Assembly (NCBI GenBank): GCA_937890835.1
Contig: CALADF010000032.1
Coordinates: forward strand, 1-42,013
Direction of reading: 5' to 3'
DNA: 42,013 nucleotides
Source: an uncultured bacterium
GTDB lineage: Bacteria; Actinomycetota; Coriobacteriia; Coriobacteriales; Eggerthellaceae
Translations under genes and position numbers: made by a program
Shown here: positions 41,949 through 42,013 of the stretch, piece after piece
Numbering within the stretch: position 1 is the first letter of the stretch
How the letters are laid out: each line of letters opens with the position of its first letter
Notes under the pieces: model-generated
Seen by the model: the letters and a program-made list of their open reading frames with translations, nothing else
Databases searched by the model: none
What the model was told of the DNA's origin: nothing

Positions 41949-42013
41949 CTATTTCACTTGCACCAGCGAGAACACCTCGACGTCGGTTTCTTGGGCGATG
42001 GTCTCGCGTGGGT
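41949..42013 (-). CDS. C-terminus of a gene running off the right edge
   Basis: On the minus strand the last 20 codons of an open frame end at a TAG (41949-41951): ETDVEVFSLVQVK is the C-terminus. The frame is open to the window edge. Too little is present to name a family, and the call as a gene rests on the open frame and on the convergent position after a strong terminator. Confidence 0.4.
   Translation of the reverse strand, partial: PRETIAQETDVEVFSLVQVK

Overview
The window is high-GC and reads like the chromosome of a strictly anaerobic gut actinobacterium of the family Eggerthellaceae (Coriobacteriia: Eggerthella, Gordonibacter and relatives). The evidence is three separate operons for molybdenum-bis-PGD enzymes of the DMSO reductase superfamily, two LuxR regulators whose N-terminal half is a polytopic membrane domain, rubrerythrin, and a citramalate-type isoleucine route. 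The genus is inferred from gene content only.

Bases 1-17500 are mostly housekeeping. In order they hold: an SPFH membrane protein with its YtrA-type GntR regulator; a RarD permease; an OmpR-type two-component system whose kinase carries a one-base frameshift; a divergent operon (VTC polyphosphate polymerase relic, DUF4956 membrane protein, carbohydrate-binding lipoprotein) sharing a four-half-site operator with the two-component genes; cimA with a YerC/TrpR-like gene; a flavodoxin-fold oxidoreductase; a NUDIX hydrolase; an Hsp20 under a CIRCE element; a YfcE-type phosphodiesterase; a MITE-like element; rubrerythrin; an M18 aminopeptidase; a zinc-ribbon protein with a collagen-like tail; and a VOC protein.

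Bases 17500-24900 hold the first Mo operon. Its two subunits match pyrogallol-phloroglucinol transhydroxylase in length, cluster content and active-site residues. It lies divergent from a membrane LuxR regulator followed by an MFS carrier. Bases 24900-29700 hold an AlbA_2/Schlafen-type ATP-binding regulator with a long perfect palindrome at its promoter, three consecutive perfect hairpins (two containing Shine-Dalgarno sequences), guaB, and a small secreted-protein gene broken at a heptanucleotide repeat and a poly-A tract.

Bases 29700-34600 hold the second Mo operon (catalytic subunit plus DmsB-like ferredoxin), divergent from a Fic-fold protein whose catalytic loop is destroyed and which probably acts as its regulator. 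Bases 35000-41850 hold the third Mo operon: membrane LuxR regulator, acetylene-hydratase/catechol-dehydroxylase-like enzyme, two-cluster ferredoxin, MFS carrier and a small conserved protein, closed by a strong terminator.

Read together, bases 17.5-41.8 kb look like an island for anaerobic use of phenolic or other small aromatic compounds, with a separate regulator, electron-transfer protein and sometimes carrier for each enzyme. Substrates cannot be read from the sequence.
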